A DNA stretch of 64,000 nucleotides, taken from positions 1 through 64,000 of the forward strand of contig NZ_JAPYKK010000010.1 in assembly GCF_029623395.1 (NCBI RefSeq). Reading direction: 5' to 3'. The DNA is from Sphingomonas echinoides. Its GTDB lineage: Bacteria; Pseudomonadota; Alphaproteobacteria; Sphingomonadales; Sphingomonadaceae. Position 1 is the stretch's first letter; the number at the start of each line of letters is the position of its first letter. The position numbers and the translations under genes are program-made. The notes beneath the pieces are model-generated. The model had not been told where the DNA came from. It ran no database searches and saw only the letters and a list, made by a program, of their open reading frames with translations. This document shows, one piece after another, positions 1 through 10,190 of this stretch.

Positions 1-1448
1 GTGGCGGGCGCAAGATGCGGCTTGGGCCGCTCCGCGCCGGTCTGTCCGCCGCCAAGCTGGCCGAACAGTACCCGATCGAGATCGGTTGGCGCTTTCAGGC
101 CATCGGTCGGCAGGACGATGTCGTTCGCGTTGACCGGCTTCACCAGATACGGCGTGATGACGATGACCAGTTCGGTTTCATTGCGCTGGAACGCGTTCGA
201 GCGGAACAGCGCGCCCAGAACCGGCACGTCGCCGACGCCCGGAGCCTTGGTGATCGAATTGTTGTGCGTGTTCTGGAGCAGCCCGGCGATCATCATGCTC
301 TGGCCCGACCCCAGCTCGACCGTCGTTTCCGCGCGCCGCGTGGTCAGTGCCGGGATGGTCGTGCCGGAAATCGTCACCGCCCCATCCGACGTCAACTGGG
401 AGACTTCGGGGCGGACACGCAGCGAGATGCGGCCATCCGCCAGCACGGTCGGGGTATAGGCGAGGCTGACACCATATTGCTTGAATTCGACCGATACCGC
501 GCCAAGCCCCTGGCTGAGCGGGATCGGGATTTCGCCGCCTGCGAGGAACGATCCGGTCTCTCCCGAGATGGCGGTGAGATTGGGGTTGGCGAGGGTCGAT
601 ACCTGGCCGTCGGTTTCGCCGAGGTCGAGCGACGCGAGCAGATCCATGCCGAGCGCGCGACCCGCCAACCCGACCGCGGTGGAGCCAGCGAGCGCTCCGG
701 GGAAACCGAACAATGTCGCACCCGGTCGCGCGCCATTGGCGTCGACCGGATTATTGGGAAGGCCGGGAACGCCCGGAACGGTCGTGATCGTGCCCTGCCG
801 TCCCTGGCTGATGCCGAACAACATGCCGCCGCTGCCGCGGTTCGTCAGGTTGACGCCGAGCTTCTTGACGAAGCTGCGGCTGACTTCGGCGATGCGGACT
901 TGCAGGTTGACCTGCAGCGGGGTGGAGGCGCCGAGCCGCGACAGCACCTTGGCGGTGTCCCCGACGAACGCCTGGACGAGCCGCGTTGCTTCGGCGGCAT
1001 CCTCGGGCGAGGCGACGGTGCCGGTCAGCAGTACGAGCCCGTTCATCGGCGTCGCGACGATCTTGGCATCGGGCATCGCCAGCCCCAGCATCTGCTGGAT
1101 CGAATCGAAGTTGCTGCCGACGCGGATGGTCGCGGAATAGACCACCGCGCCGCTCTTGCTCGTCGCCGAGATGGTGGTCTCGCCCGCGCCGCGCCCGAAA
1201 ATATAGAGCTGGGTCGGTGAGCGGACCTGCACGTCGGCGATCTTCTCGTCGGCGACGAAGACGTCGCTCATCGGGCGGGCGAGCGTCACCAGACGGCCCC
1301 GACCGGTGTTGACCTGAAAGACTGGAGCGGTCGTGGCGCCTTGGACGGACGCGACGGTCTGGGCGGCCGCCTGGGGCAGGGCGACCATGCTAGCCGCGAC
1401 CGACGCGGCGGCCAGCGACCAGCCGAGCGAGATCGAAACGCTACGCAT
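1..1448 (-). CDS. cpaC: Flp/Tad pilus outer-membrane secretin CpaC (RcpA), C-terminus off the window
   Basis: Outer-membrane secretin channel of the Flp/Tad pilus. About 482 residues are visible. The ATG at 1448 is followed by a signal peptide (MRSVSISLGWSLAAASVAAS, then an Ala-rich stretch ending AAAQ). Next come a pilus/BON-like N-terminal region (MSDVFVADEKIADVQVRSP; LLTGTVASPEDAAEATRLV) and the secretin core (VNLQVRIAEVSRSFVKKLGV; EIPIPLSQGLGAVSVEFKQY; SMMIAGLLQN; ETELVIVITPYLVKPV), which is the classic type II/III secretin signature. The start codon directly abuts the cpaB stop, so the two are translated from one mRNA. The secretin core is complete; only the last residues lie beyond base 1. 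Family assignment is firm from motifs and operon context. Confidence 0.93.
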   Translation of the reverse strand, partial: MRSVSISLGWSLAAASVAASMVALPQAAAQTVASVQGATTAPVFQVNTGRGRLVTLARPMSDVFVADEKIADVQVRSPTQLYIFGRGAGETTISATSKSGAVVYSATIRVGSNFDSIQQMLGLAMPDAKIVATPMNGLVLLTGTVASPEDAAEATRLVQAFVGDTAKVLSRLGASTPLQVNLQVRIAEVSRSFVKKLGVNLTNRGSGGMLFGISQGRQGTITTVPGVPGLPNNPVDANGARPGATLFGFPGALAGSTAVGLAGRALGMDLLASLDLGETDGQVSTLANPNLTAISGETGSFLAGGEIPIPLSQGLGAVSVEFKQYGVSLAYTPTVLADGRISLRVRPEVSQLTSDGAVTISGTTIPALTTRRAETTVELGSGQSMMIAGLLQNTHNNSITKAPGVGDVPVLGALFRSNAFQRNETELVIVITPYLVKPVNANDIVLPTDGLKAPTDLDRVLFGQLGGGQTGAERPKPHLAPA

Positions 1449-2492
1449 CTACTTCTTCCCTTCGACGGCGACGTCCGTCACCGTATTGCCACGTGCGATG
1501 TGGACCATCGGGCCCGTGCGGGCTGTTCCGCCTGGAAAGGCGGCGGCGGGCGCGCCCATCGGGGCCATGCCGGTGCCAGGGCTTGCGCCGGACATATCCG
1601 TTGCCTTGCCGGGCACGGTGCGGCGCTGATAGCGGGACACGTCCGCACCGGTCGCCATCGAGCCGCTGCCTGCCGAGGGCGCGCTGGCGATCCGCGTCAG
1701 CATCGCGCGTTCGGCCTTGGGGTCGTCAGGCATCGACACGTCGCCGCTCGCGATTGCCTGCTCGAGTTCGGTGCTGTTGTCCGCGATCGAGCGCAGCGAC
1801 AGGGAGATCGTCCCCACCGTCTGCGCGACCGCGATCTGTTCGGCCATTCGCGGGGTCGCCTCGATCGTCACGTTTGAAAAGGTCTTCACCACGGTCTTGC
1901 CGTCGTCGCCGACCGCATTGTCGGTGCGCTGGTCGGTCGCCAGCACGCGCATGTTGCGCATGATCGTCTCGGCTGCCTTGAGCGGCGGGCCGTCGCCGCC
2001 ACCGACGACGCTTTGCGTGAGGATCAGGTCGATTCGGTCACCCGGGAAGACGAAGCCCGCGACGCTGGTGGTCGCCTCGACCGGGACGGTGACCGCGCGC
2101 ATGCCCGGTCCGAGTGCTGCCGCAAGAAACCCACGGTCGCCCGGCTTGACCAGCGCACCTTGCGTCAACGGCTGACCCGCGGTGATCGCGTTGCGGACTA
2201 CGGTCCCCTGCAGCGACTTGGGGTCGAACCCGGCTTTCTTGATGTAGTAGACGTTCTGGACGAGTTCCTTCGGCCACGGCTGGTAGCGCAGCGAGCTCGC
2301 GTCGAGGATCGTACCGACCGGCAGCGCCTTGGTCGCGACCAGCACGTCGGGGCCATCGGGTGCCGCGGCGACGACCGTCATCGCGGCGGATTGCGGGGCC
2401 GGGGTGCCGACGATCAGCGACCGCGCCATAAACGCGGTGATCGCCGCGACGATCAACGCGCCCACCAGCAACAGCATCTTACGACTATCCAT
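1449..2492 (-). CDS. cpaB: Flp pilus assembly protein CpaB (RcpC)
   Basis: Periplasmic, inner-membrane-anchored Flp/Tad pilus assembly factor of 347 aa. Residues 5-26 form one N-terminal membrane segment (MLLLVGALIVAAITAFMARS). An SAF domain follows (VLVATKALPVGTILDASSLR, about residues 50-110), then the RcpC/CpaB domain (LRAVTVPVEA-like segment, GFVFPGDRIDLILTQ, VLATDQRTDN, TIEATPRMAEQIAVAQTVGT, ISLSLRS). The C-terminal tail is rich in Gly, Ala, Pro and Met and looks disordered. It lies 41 bp downstream of cpaA and abuts cpaC without a gap. Pilus role is known for the family. Confidence 0.93.
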   Translation of the reverse strand: MDSRKMLLLVGALIVAAITAFMARSLIVGTPAPQSAAMTVVAAAPDGPDVLVATKALPVGTILDASSLRYQPWPKELVQNVYYIKKAGFDPKSLQGTVVRNAITAGQPLTQGALVKPGDRGFLAAALGPGMRAVTVPVEATTSVAGFVFPGDRIDLILTQSVVGGGDGPPLKAAETIMRNMRVLATDQRTDNAVGDDGKTVVKTFSNVTIEATPRMAEQIAVAQTVGTISLSLRSIADNSTELEQAIASGDVSMPDDPKAERAMLTRIASAPSAGSGSMATGADVSRYQRRTVPGKATDMSGASPGTGMAPMGAPAAAFPGGTARTGPMVHIARGNTVTDVAVEGKK

Positions 2493-2533
2493 TTCCGATT
2501 CCGACCTCTCGAACGCGGCCGGTTGGGCCTGCG

Positions 2534-3016
2534 TTAAGCATATCCACCTAGGTGGTTAAAAAGCGGTGCACGCAGCACCAAAAGCGCAGCGATTGCGATC
2601 GCGACTCCGTAGGGAACCTCGATCGGGGTGGGGCGCGGGCGCATCGCGCGGTCGACCAGCAGGACGATCGTCAGCACCCCACCCAGCAGCGACATGACGA
2701 CGAGCATCCACAGCAACGGCTGGAGCGGGAGCCACAAGGCGAGCGCGCCGATCATCTTGACGTCGCCGCCGCCCATCCAGCCGAAGTGGAACGCCGCGAC
2801 GAAGCTCGCGAACACGACGAGTGCGAGACCGAACTGAAGCGCCATGTCGGGCCAGGGCGAAAGCCCGCTACTCCACCACCACACGGGCGCGAGTAGCGCG
2901 ATGGCTGCGTTCTTCCAATTGGCGATCTCGCGGACGCGCGCATCCTCGACCGCGGCCGAGAGGAGCAGGCATACCAGCGCGAGGAGGACCGCAGTCGAAA
3001 GAGAAGGCACGCCCAT
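2534..3016 (-). CDS. cpaA: Prepilin peptidase CpaA (A24 family)
   Basis: Inner-membrane aspartic protease that cleaves Flp-type prepilins, 160 aa, usual length for the short Tad peptidases lacking a methylase domain. Multiple hydrophobic segments are evident. The two catalytic aspartates are D25 (AAVEDARVREIANW) and D85 in the GxGD motif (GWMGGGDVKMIGAL). The ATG at 3016 was chosen because the peptidase fold starts there (MGVPSLSTAV); the longer upstream open frame reads through unrelated low-quality sequence. First gene of the visible cpaABC operon. No Flp pilin gene is in the window; it may lie elsewhere or further away. Confidence 0.9.
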   Translation of the reverse strand: MGVPSLSTAVLLALVCLLLSAAVEDARVREIANWKNAAIALLAPVWWWSSGLSPWPDMALQFGLALVVFASFVAAFHFGWMGGGDVKMIGALALWLPLQPLLWMLVVMSLLGGVLTIVLLVDRAMRPRPTPIEVPYGVAIAIAALLVLRAPLFNHLGGYA

Positions 3017-3064
3017 GGCCGAAAGCCCTAGACGACGTGCCTTTCGAAAACGTAACCATGCCGG

Positions 3065-4009
3065 ATGGTCTCCCCCCAATTGTACCGGCGCGCGATTCCC
3101 GCAGCGGCGCGAATCACGCGCTGGTCCGCGCCGGATGGATGGATGCTCCGCCGGTTCGACTGGCCTGCGAAGGGCACGCCGCGCGGGCGGTTGCTGTTCC
3201 AGGGCGGGCGGGGCGACATCTTCGAGAAGTATCTGGAAAGCTTCGCGCACTGGCAGGCGCAGGGCTGGTCGGTGACATCGTTCGACTGGCGCGGGCAGGG
3301 TGGATCGGGGCGGCTCTCGAAGTCCGCGCACGTCGGCCATGTCGAGGACTTCAGACAGTATATCGACGATTTCCGGGCGTTCTGGGCGGACTGGGTGACC
3401 AAGGGCGCCGGGCCGCACGTCGTGATCGGCCATTCGATGGGCGGGCACTTGGTGCTGCGGGCACTGGTCGAGGGCGCCGCGACCCCCGATGCGGTCGTGC
3501 TGGTCGCGCCGATGCTTGGCCTGCACAGTCCGGTCGGTCAGAGGCTTGGCGGACGGATCGCCGCGATGATGGCGCGCCTGGGGGATCCCGCGCGTGCCGC
3601 GTGGCGCGGGAACGAGCGTCCCGCAACGACGGAAACACGCCAAGCGCTGCTGACGCACGATCCCGCGCGCTATGAGGACGAGATCTTCTGGCAGTCGACG
3701 CGGCCCGAATTGCTGCTTGGGCCACCGAGCTGGCGCTGGCTATCGCAGGCGTTCGCCTCGACGCGCGCGCTGCAACGCGATTCCCGGCTTGGGTTGCTGA
3801 GCGTGCCGACGTTGTTCCTGCTCGCCGATGCGGACACATTGGTGTCGACCAAGATTGCCGCGCAGGTCGCGGCCCGGATGCCGAAGAGCCAGACCCTGCG
3901 CTTCGGCCCCGAATCGGCGCACGAGATCCTGCGCGAGGCAGACGGCGTCCGCACCCGTGCGATCGGCGCGATCGACGCGTTCTTCGCCGCGCACACGGCA
4001 AGGGGATAG
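3065..4009 (+). CDS. Alpha/beta hydrolase (lysophospholipase / serine aminopeptidase S33-like)
   Basis: Hydrolase of 314 aa. The nucleophile elbow is GHSMGG with Ser124 (HVVIGHSMGGHLVLRAL). The acid is probably in LFLLADADTLVS and the histidine in PESAHEIL near the C-terminus. The motif FDWRGQGGSGR is typical of PldB-like lysophospholipases and monoacylglycerol lipases. No signal peptide, so probably cytosolic. Divergent from cpaA with only 48 bp between starts. The downstream FAD oxidoreductase begins 6 bp after its stop, so both are likely cotranscribed. Substrate unknown. The start is the first ATG of the open frame and is not backed by a strong Shine-Dalgarno site. Confidence 0.85.
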   Translation: MVSPQLYRRAIPAAARITRWSAPDGWMLRRFDWPAKGTPRGRLLFQGGRGDIFEKYLESFAHWQAQGWSVTSFDWRGQGGSGRLSKSAHVGHVEDFRQYIDDFRAFWADWVTKGAGPHVVIGHSMGGHLVLRALVEGAATPDAVVLVAPMLGLHSPVGQRLGGRIAAMMARLGDPARAAWRGNERPATTETRQALLTHDPARYEDEIFWQSTRPELLLGPPSWRWLSQAFASTRALQRDSRLGLLSVPTLFLLADADTLVSTKIAAQVAARMPKSQTLRFGPESAHEILREADGVRTRAIGAIDAFFAAHTARG

Positions 4010-4015
4010 TCCGAC

Positions 4016-5107
4016 ATGCGCTATGACGTCGCCATCGTTGGGGCCGGCATGGCGGGCGCGAGCCTTGCCGCCGCGATCGCGCCTTATGCTTCGGTCGTTC
4101 TGCTCGAGGCCGAGGACCAGCCGGGGTATCACGCGACGGGGCGGTCGGCGGCGTTCTGGTCGGAGACGTATGGCGGCCCCGGTGTCCAGCCGCTGACCAC
4201 CGCGTCCGGCCCCGCGCTCCACGACGGCGGGTTCCTCCAGTCGCTGGGGTCGCTCCACATCGGGCGCGAAGCGGACCGCGCTGCGATCGAGGCGTTCCTG
4301 GCGGAGTTCGACGGCAGCGGGGTCGCGCTGGAGCGAGTCGATCCGCAGGCGCTGGTGCCCGGGCTGCGGCCCGACTGGACGCTCGGCGTGCTCGAACAAA
4401 GCAGCACCTATATCGACGTAGGGGCGCTTCATGCGCATTATCTCGCGCAGGCGCGGCGCGGGGGCGTCCGGCTGGTCGTGTCCGCGGCGCTGTCGGGCGT
4501 GACGCGCATTGGCGGCGGCTGGTCGCTCGAAACGCGGGCGGGCCTGTTTGACGCCACGGTGCTCGTCAATGCCGCCGGGGCGTGGGCCGATGCGATCGCG
4601 CGGATGGCCGGCGTCGCGCCGATCGGGATCACCGCTTACCGCCGCACGATGGTCCAGCTCGCGACCGATCCGGGTCCACCCGAGGGGTTGCCGCATGTCG
4701 TCGGGATCGGCGGCGATTTCTATTTCAAACCCGAGGCGGGCAGCAAGATCTGGCTCAGCCCGCACGACGAGACCGCGACCGAACCGGGTGACGTCCAGCC
4801 CGAGGAGATAGACGTCGCCATCGCGATCGACCGATTCGAACGTGTCGTCGACTGGCGCGTGACTCGGGTCGAGCGCCGCTGGGCGGGGCTGCGCAGCTTC
4901 GCGCCCGACCGGTTGCCGGTCTACGGGTTCGCGCCCGAGGCCCCGGGGTTCTTCTGGTGCGCGGGGCAGGGCGGTTTCGGCATCCAGACCGCGCCCGCCG
5001 CGGCGGCGCTGGCGAGCGCGCTGCTGCTCGGGCGCGTGCCGGACGCCAGCGTTGGTGGGATCGATGCGGACCGCTATGCGCCGGGGCGGTTTGCGCCAGT
5101 CAGGTAA
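4016..5107 (+). CDS. FAD-dependent oxidoreductase, DauA/DadA-like D-amino-acid dehydrogenase
   Basis: FAD oxidoreductase of 363 aa in the DAO family. The N-terminal Rossmann motif is VAIVGAGMAGASLAAAIA, followed by YHATGRSAAFWSETYGG, a stretch resembling catabolic D-arginine dehydrogenase DauA. The C-terminal FAD segment is RSFAPDRLPVYGFAPEAPG then WCAGQGGFGIQTAPAAA. Family knowledge suggests oxidation of a D-amino acid or related imine precursor to a 2-oxo acid, passing electrons to an acceptor. It follows the hydrolase by 6 bp. Substrate is not determined; glycine/sarcosine-oxidase-like relatives are an alternative. Confidence 0.82.
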   Translation: MRYDVAIVGAGMAGASLAAAIAPYASVVLLEAEDQPGYHATGRSAAFWSETYGGPGVQPLTTASGPALHDGGFLQSLGSLHIGREADRAAIEAFLAEFDGSGVALERVDPQALVPGLRPDWTLGVLEQSSTYIDVGALHAHYLAQARRGGVRLVVSAALSGVTRIGGGWSLETRAGLFDATVLVNAAGAWADAIARMAGVAPIGITAYRRTMVQLATDPGPPEGLPHVVGIGGDFYFKPEAGSKIWLSPHDETATEPGDVQPEEIDVAIAIDRFERVVDWRVTRVERRWAGLRSFAPDRLPVYGFAPEAPGFFWCAGQGGFGIQTAPAAAALASALLLGRVPDASVGGIDADRYAPGRFAPVR

Positions 5108-5217
5108 CTGGAATGACACGGCAATGAGGCCGGCGCGGTTCTACTTGATACGGCGCTTCAGCCGGACTAGCGTCCCGCCATACCGGTAGCCAAAGGCGCC
5201 GTAACTAGGGGGGATCA

Positions 5218-7647
5218 ATGCAAGCATATGCATCGCCGCGCGCCGTTCTGGCGTCCGGATTTTCTGTCGTCGCCTTTGTCGCTTGGGCGGCCGCCACGCC
5301 GGCTCTTGCGCAAGTCGCGCCGGATACCACGACGCAACAGGCCGAACCCGCGGCCGACGGAAACGACATCGTCGTCACTGCGAACAAGCGATCGACGACG
5401 ATCCAGAACGTTCCCTTCTCGATCAACGCGCAGACCTCTGAAGACATCCGCCGCTCGGGCGCGACGACGCTCGAGGACGTGTCGCGCAACGTCGCGGGGC
5501 TTGCCATTCAGAACCTTGGGCCGGGACAGAGTCAGGTCGGGATCCGCGGCGTCTCCGCCGGGCAGGTCGCGCGTGACCAGCCGGGCGTAAAGGAGCAGGT
5601 CGGCATCTATCTCGACGAGTCGGTGATTTCGCTGTCGCTGTTTACGCCTGATCTCGACTTGTACGACCTCAACCGCATAGAGACGCTGCGCGGGCCGCAG
5701 GGGACGCTGTTCGGGTCGGGGTCGGTCGGCGGCACGATCCGCTACATCACCAACCAGCCGACCACGAGCCGGATCGAGGGATCGGTCGAGGCCAACGTCA
5801 ACGTCGTTGCGGAGGATGCGCTCGGCGGGCATCTCAAGGGCGCGATCAATCTTCCGCTCAGCGAGAAGGTCGCGGTTCGCGCGGTCGGCTATTACACGCG
5901 GTATGCTGGCTTCATCGATGCGCGGCGCGAGGGCGGCGGGATCGACAAGAACGTCAACGACGGCGAACGCTATGGCGGACGGATCGCGGTGCTGATCAAG
6001 CCGGTCGAGGGGCTCAGCATCACGCCGCGCTTCATCTACCAGAAGATCGACGTCAACGGGTTCAACCGGCAGGAACGCTACAACCTGTTCGCCAACGACT
6101 TCACCACGACACGCCCCAAGGTGACGCTCGGCGAGCGTGAGCAATATCTGCTGCTCGACGAGAAGTTTACCGACGATATCAAGATTGGCGACCTGACGAT
6201 CCAGGCAAACGTCAAGGGTGTCGATATCACCACGGTGACGAGCTACACCGACCGCAACATTCTGGTCAGTCGCGACGCGAGCGCGCTGACCGGGAGCGTC
6301 TCGGTCGACCTTGGCTTCCCGACCGCAGCGGTGCTGCTCCCATCCAACCTGCGCGACACGACCAAAGTGACGTCGTTCACGCAGGAAATCCGCTTCGCTT
6401 CGGCCTATGCGAGCCCGTTCCAGTGGCTGATCGGCGGGTTCTTCTCAAGCACCGACCGCGACTATGCGCAGCGGCTGCCGACGCCGGGCTATGACGCCTT
6501 CACCGATAGCGTGCTCGGCGCGGGGACGGCGGTGGCGGTCGCCAACGGGTTCGCGGCGGATTCGCCGTATAACGCCAACATCCCGTACAAGCTGAAACAG
6601 CTCGCGATCTTCGGCGAAGCGAGCCTCGCGATCACCGACCGGCTCAAGGCGACCGCGGGCGGGCGCTATTACGGGTACAACGAATCGCGCGTGTTCAAGT
6701 CGGGCGGGTTGTTCACCAATGGCGACAACAACAGCGACCGGACGTCCTCGGAAGGATTCTCGCCACGGTTGCTGCTGAGCTACAAGGCGGCGGATCGCGT
6801 GACCTTCAACGCACAGGCGTCGAAGGGCTTCCGGCTTGGCGGGGTCAACGACCCGCTCAACATTCCGCTTTGCTCGGGCGGTGCGGGCGGTCCGGACGCC
6901 GCGACCTTTGGCAACCGCCCGCGCTATGGCGACGAGACGCTGTGGAACTATGAGGGCGGGATGAAGGCGCGGTTCGGGCCGGTCACGCTCAACGCCGCGG
7001 CATTCTACAACGACATCAGCAATTTGCAGGTCACGGCGGACGCGGGAAGCTGCTCTTCGCGGATCGTGTTCAACGTGCCTAAAGCGCATTCCAAGGGGGT
7101 CGAGCTCGAACTGTCGATGACGCCGGTGACGGGGCTCGATCTGGGGGTGTCGGGCAGCGTGCTCGAAGCGCAGTTCGATGCGACGCTGGCGCGCCCCGAC
7201 GGCAGCGTGATCGAGGGGATCCGCGATGGCAACCGCTTGCCCTCGGTGCCGAAGTTCCAAGTGTCGGCCAACGCCAGCTACCGCTTCGCGGTCGCGGCAT
7301 CGACTTATGCAGTGTTCAGCGGGTCGTTCCAGCATGTCGGCAGCCGCTTTACGCAGCCGGGCGATCAGGAGAACAACCCCCGGCGGTTCGTCACCGGTCT
7401 GCCGTTCGGCGGTGCGCCAGCGACAGCGGCGACCGTGATCGACTTGCGTCTGCCACGCTACGAACTGGTTGGGTTGCGCGCCGGGCTCGAATTCGCGAAC
7501 GACCTCGCTGTTTCGGTATACGTCAACAATCTGCTCGATGAGAACGCCTTGCTCTCGTTCGATCGCGAGCGCGGCGGGCGTGCGCGGCTGGCCTTCACGA
7601 CCAACCAACCCCGCACGATCGGGCTTACGGCAAGCAAGCGGTTCTGA
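5218..7647 (+). CDS. TonB-dependent outer-membrane receptor
   Basis: Outer-membrane active transporter of 809 aa. It has a signal peptide (residues 1-32, ending PALAQ), a TonB-box-like segment (NDIVVTANKRSTT), and a plug domain (NVPFSINAQTSEDIRRSGA; IETLRGPQGTLFGSGSVGGT). A 22-strand-type beta barrel follows, ending in the terminal aromatic residue needed for BamA recognition (GLTASKRF). There is no N-terminal signalling (STN) domain, so it is a plain transporter. The sequence AGGGGGATCAATG-like leader (AGGGGGG at 5208-5214) gives a good ribosome site. Such receptors are amplified in sphingomonads; substrate cannot be told. The 110 bp upstream contains no convincing operator. Confidence 0.93.
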   Translation: MQAYASPRAVLASGFSVVAFVAWAAATPALAQVAPDTTTQQAEPAADGNDIVVTANKRSTTIQNVPFSINAQTSEDIRRSGATTLEDVSRNVAGLAIQNLGPGQSQVGIRGVSAGQVARDQPGVKEQVGIYLDESVISLSLFTPDLDLYDLNRIETLRGPQGTLFGSGSVGGTIRYITNQPTTSRIEGSVEANVNVVAEDALGGHLKGAINLPLSEKVAVRAVGYYTRYAGFIDARREGGGIDKNVNDGERYGGRIAVLIKPVEGLSITPRFIYQKIDVNGFNRQERYNLFANDFTTTRPKVTLGEREQYLLLDEKFTDDIKIGDLTIQANVKGVDITTVTSYTDRNILVSRDASALTGSVSVDLGFPTAAVLLPSNLRDTTKVTSFTQEIRFASAYASPFQWLIGGFFSSTDRDYAQRLPTPGYDAFTDSVLGAGTAVAVANGFAADSPYNANIPYKLKQLAIFGEASLAITDRLKATAGGRYYGYNESRVFKSGGLFTNGDNNSDRTSSEGFSPRLLLSYKAADRVTFNAQASKGFRLGGVNDPLNIPLCSGGAGGPDAATFGNRPRYGDETLWNYEGGMKARFGPVTLNAAAFYNDISNLQVTADAGSCSSRIVFNVPKAHSKGVELELSMTPVTGLDLGVSGSVLEAQFDATLARPDGSVIEGIRDGNRLPSVPKFQVSANASYRFAVAASTYAVFSGSFQHVGSRFTQPGDQENNPRRFVTGLPFGGAPATAATVIDLRLPRYELVGLRAGLEFANDLAVSVYVNNLLDENALLSFDRERGGRARLAFTTNQPRTIGLTASKRF

Positions 7648-7677
7648 ACGCCAGAGTTGCTTTGTGCTGGCGGGGCG

Positions 7678-8154
7678 TTAGCGCCGCGCCGCCAGCATCG
7701 CGGCATCGCTCGCCAGTCGGTCACAGCGCTCGTTGTCCGGATGGCCGGCATGGCCCTTGACCCATACCCAGTCGATCCGGTGCGGCTTGGCGGCGTCGAG
7801 CAGCGCCTGCCACAGTTCGGCGTTCTTGACCGGCTGCTTAGCGGCGGTCTTCCAGCCGTTCTTCTGCCAGCCTTTGATCCACTTGGTCAGGCCATCCATC
7901 ACATAACGGCTGTCGGTCGACAGCGTGACGCGACACGGGCGCTTGAGCGCGCGCAGACCCTCGATTGCGGCCATCAGCTCCATGCGGTTGTTGGTGGTCA
8001 TCTTCTCGCCGCCCGACAGTTCCTTCTCGGTCCCGCCGCTGCGAATCAGCGCGCCCCAGCCGCCCGGGCCGGGGTTGCCCTTGCATGCGCCATCGGTGGC
8101 GATTTCGACTTTGGTGAGTTCGGGTGGGGTGATCGGCGGAGGCGTATCGGTCAT
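7678..8154 (-). CDS. rnhA: Ribonuclease HI
   Basis: Cleaves the RNA strand of RNA/DNA hybrids; 158 aa, normal length. The DEDD catalytic carboxylates are visible: D21 ([19 protein letters not shown]), E59 ([10 protein letters not shown]), D81 ([13 protein letters not shown]) and D145 ([12 protein letters not shown]). The handle-region motif [14 protein letters not shown] is present. Its ATG overlaps the thrB stop by 4 bp (ATGA), giving translational coupling as the last gene of the ispH-thrB-rnhA operon. Confidence 0.97.
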   Translation of the reverse strand: MTDTPPPITPPELTKVEIATDGACKGNPGPGGWGALIRSGGTEKELSGGEKMTTNNRMELMAAIEGLRALKRPCRVTLSTDSRYVMDGLTKWIKGWQKNGWKTAAKQPVKNAELWQALLDAAKPHRIDWVWVKGHAGHPDNERCDRLASDAAMLAARR

Positions 8155-9110
8155 CGCGTCCGCTTAGCCAGCTCCGGGGCATAATGCGACAGCCGGCGGA
8201 CATAGGCGAGCGGATCTTTTCGCGTCACTAGCGCGTCGGCAGGCGTGTTGAGCCAGTCCCACGCGCGCGACAACGCGAAGCGGACGCACGCGCCCGCCGC
8301 CAGCGTCGGGAACAGCGCGGTTTCCTCCGCCGAGAGCGGGAAGCGCTCGCCATAGCCTTGCAGCAGCGCCGCACTGATCCCGGCATCGAACTTTGCGCCC
8401 GTGGGATCGAAGGACCAAGCGGTATCCATGATCGCGAGATCGAACACGCGGATATCGGTGCATGCGAAATAGAAGTCGATCAGTCCCGACACGGTGTCGC
8501 CGCGCATCAGCACGTTGTCCGGAAACAGATCGGCGTGAATCGCACAGCGATCGAGCGAGTCGTCCGGCCAGCGATCGACGACGGCATCGAGCGCGAACCC
8601 GAGATCGTCGTACAGGCCGGGCGCAATGTCATCGAGGCTGCGACCGCATCGGTCGAACAGCGGGCGCCAGCTGTCGACTCCCATCGTGTTGGCGCGGGTA
8701 AGCGGGAAATCGGCGAGCGCCATATGCATCCCGGCCATCGCCGCGCCCGCGGCATGCGCTTGTCCCATGGTTGGATGCGAGATCGATACGCCCGGCAGGA
8801 ACTGGATCAGGCAGGCGGGGCGCCCTTCGAGCATATGGATCGCAACCCCGTCGCGACTCTTGATCGCGGGCGGGACCGGGTTCCCGCGCGCCGCGAGATG
8901 GTCGAGCAGGGCGAGGAAGAACGGCAAGTCGTCGCTATCGACACGCTTTTCATACAGCGTGAGGATGAACCGCCCGGTCGTCGTGTCGACGAGGTAGTTG
9001 GTGTTCTCCACCCCCTCGGCGATGCCCTTGGCGGAGACGAGCTCGCCGCAGTCGAACCCGCGGAGAAACGCGCCGAGCGCCTCGGCCGAAACCTGTGTGT
9101 AGACTGCCAT
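8151..9110 (-). CDS. thrB: Homoserine kinase (APH-fold, ThrB type II)
   Basis: ATP-dependent phosphorylation of homoserine in threonine synthesis. 319 aa, in the choline/aminoglycoside kinase fold rather than the GHMP fold of enteric ThrB. Key motifs are the catalytic loop [11 protein letters not shown] and the metal-binding Asp in [11 protein letters not shown]. The N-terminal [20 protein letters not shown] matches the start of alphaproteobacterial homoserine kinases. It lies 3 bp after ispH and overlaps rnhA by 4 bp. Cytosolic. Confidence 0.94.
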   Translation of the reverse strand: MAVYTQVSAEALGAFLRGFDCGELVSAKGIAEGVENTNYLVDTTTGRFILTLYEKRVDSDDLPFFLALLDHLAARGNPVPPAIKSRDGVAIHMLEGRPACLIQFLPGVSISHPTMGQAHAAGAAMAGMHMALADFPLTRANTMGVDSWRPLFDRCGRSLDDIAPGLYDDLGFALDAVVDRWPDDSLDRCAIHADLFPDNVLMRGDTVSGLIDFYFACTDIRVFDLAIMDTAWSFDPTGAKFDAGISAALLQGYGERFPLSAEETALFPTLAAGACVRFALSRAWDWLNTPADALVTRKDPLAYVRRLSHYAPELAKRTR

Positions 9111-9113
9111 GGG

Positions 9114-10073
9114 TCAGGCCGCGACGTCGAGGCCGCGGGGAAGCTTGAACGAGACCGTTTCGCGCGTCGTCGCCACTTCGCGTTCGGTGACGTCGAAGCG
9201 TTGGCTGAGCTGGTCGACCAGTTCGCGCACCAGCACTTCGGGGGCGGATGCGCCCGCGGTCAGCCCGAGCGTGCGGACGCCCTCGAGGAAGGTCCAGTCC
9301 AGGTCCACAGCCCGCTGGATCAGCCGCGCCGGCGTGCCTTCGCGCTCGGCGACTTCGACCAGACGGAGCGAGTTGGACGAATTGGGCGCCCCGATCACCA
9401 GCATCGCATCGCACTCCTGCGCGATCGCCTTGACCGCGGCCTGACGGTTGGAGGTGGCGTAGCAGATGTCCTCGCCCGGCGGCCCCTGGATCGCGGGGAA
9501 GCGGCGCTTCAGGACGGCGACCACGTCGGCGGTATCGTCCATCGACAGCGTCGTCTGCGTCAGGAACGCAAGGTTCGCGGGGTCGGCGGGGGTATAGGCT
9601 TCGGCATCGGCAACCGTCTCGACCAGCGTCATCGCGCCCTCGGGCACTTGTCCGAAGGTGCCGATCACTTCCGGGTGGCCGCGATGGCCGATGAAGACGA
9701 TGTGTCGCCCGACGCCGACCATCCGTTCGGCCTGGCGATGGACCTTGGATACGAGCGGACAGGTGGCATCGAAGAAATCGAGCCCGCGTTCGGTCGCCTT
9801 GTCGGGAACCGTTTTGGGCACGCCGTGCGCGGAGAAGACGACGGGAACGCCGTCGGGCACGGCATCCAGCTCCTCGACGAACACCGCGCCCTTCGCCCGC
9901 AGCTGATCGACCACGAACTGGTTATGGACGATCTCGTGGCGGACGTAGACCGGGGCACCGAATTTCTGCAGCGCCAGTTCGACGATGCGGATGGCACGGT
10001 CGACTCCTGCGCAGAAGCCGCGCGGAGCAGCGATGATCAGGTCGAGCGGGAGCTTTGCGGCGGTGGTACTCAT
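9114..10073 (-). CDS. ispH: 4-hydroxy-3-methylbut-2-enyl diphosphate reductase IspH (LytB)
   Basis: Last enzyme of the MEP pathway, making IPP and DMAPP; an Fe-S reductase of 319 aa. The three cluster cysteines are in [25 protein letters not shown] and [11 protein letters not shown]. The substrate-binding histidines sit in YVRHEIVHN and FSAHGVPK, and [10 protein letters not shown] is also conserved. First gene of the ispH-thrB-rnhA operon, divergent from the lipoprotein gene on the other strand. Confidence 0.97.
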   Translation of the reverse strand: MSTTAAKLPLDLIIAAPRGFCAGVDRAIRIVELALQKFGAPVYVRHEIVHNQFVVDQLRAKGAVFVEELDAVPDGVPVVFSAHGVPKTVPDKATERGLDFFDATCPLVSKVHRQAERMVGVGRHIVFIGHRGHPEVIGTFGQVPEGAMTLVETVADAEAYTPADPANLAFLTQTTLSMDDTADVVAVLKRRFPAIQGPPGEDICYATSNRQAAVKAIAQECDAMLVIGAPNSSNSLRLVEVAEREGTPARLIQRAVDLDWTFLEGVRTLGLTAGASAPEVLVRELVDQLSQRFDVTEREVATTRETVSFKLPRGLDVAA

Positions 10074-10190
10074 GCGGGGGCGATCCTACGCGATTGCTTG
10101 CGTGCGCGAAAGGCGGTTCCTATGAAGCGGGACGTCCGTGCCGTCGCTTCACGACACGGAATCCCTTTGCATGATAAGGTGCGTGCCCCC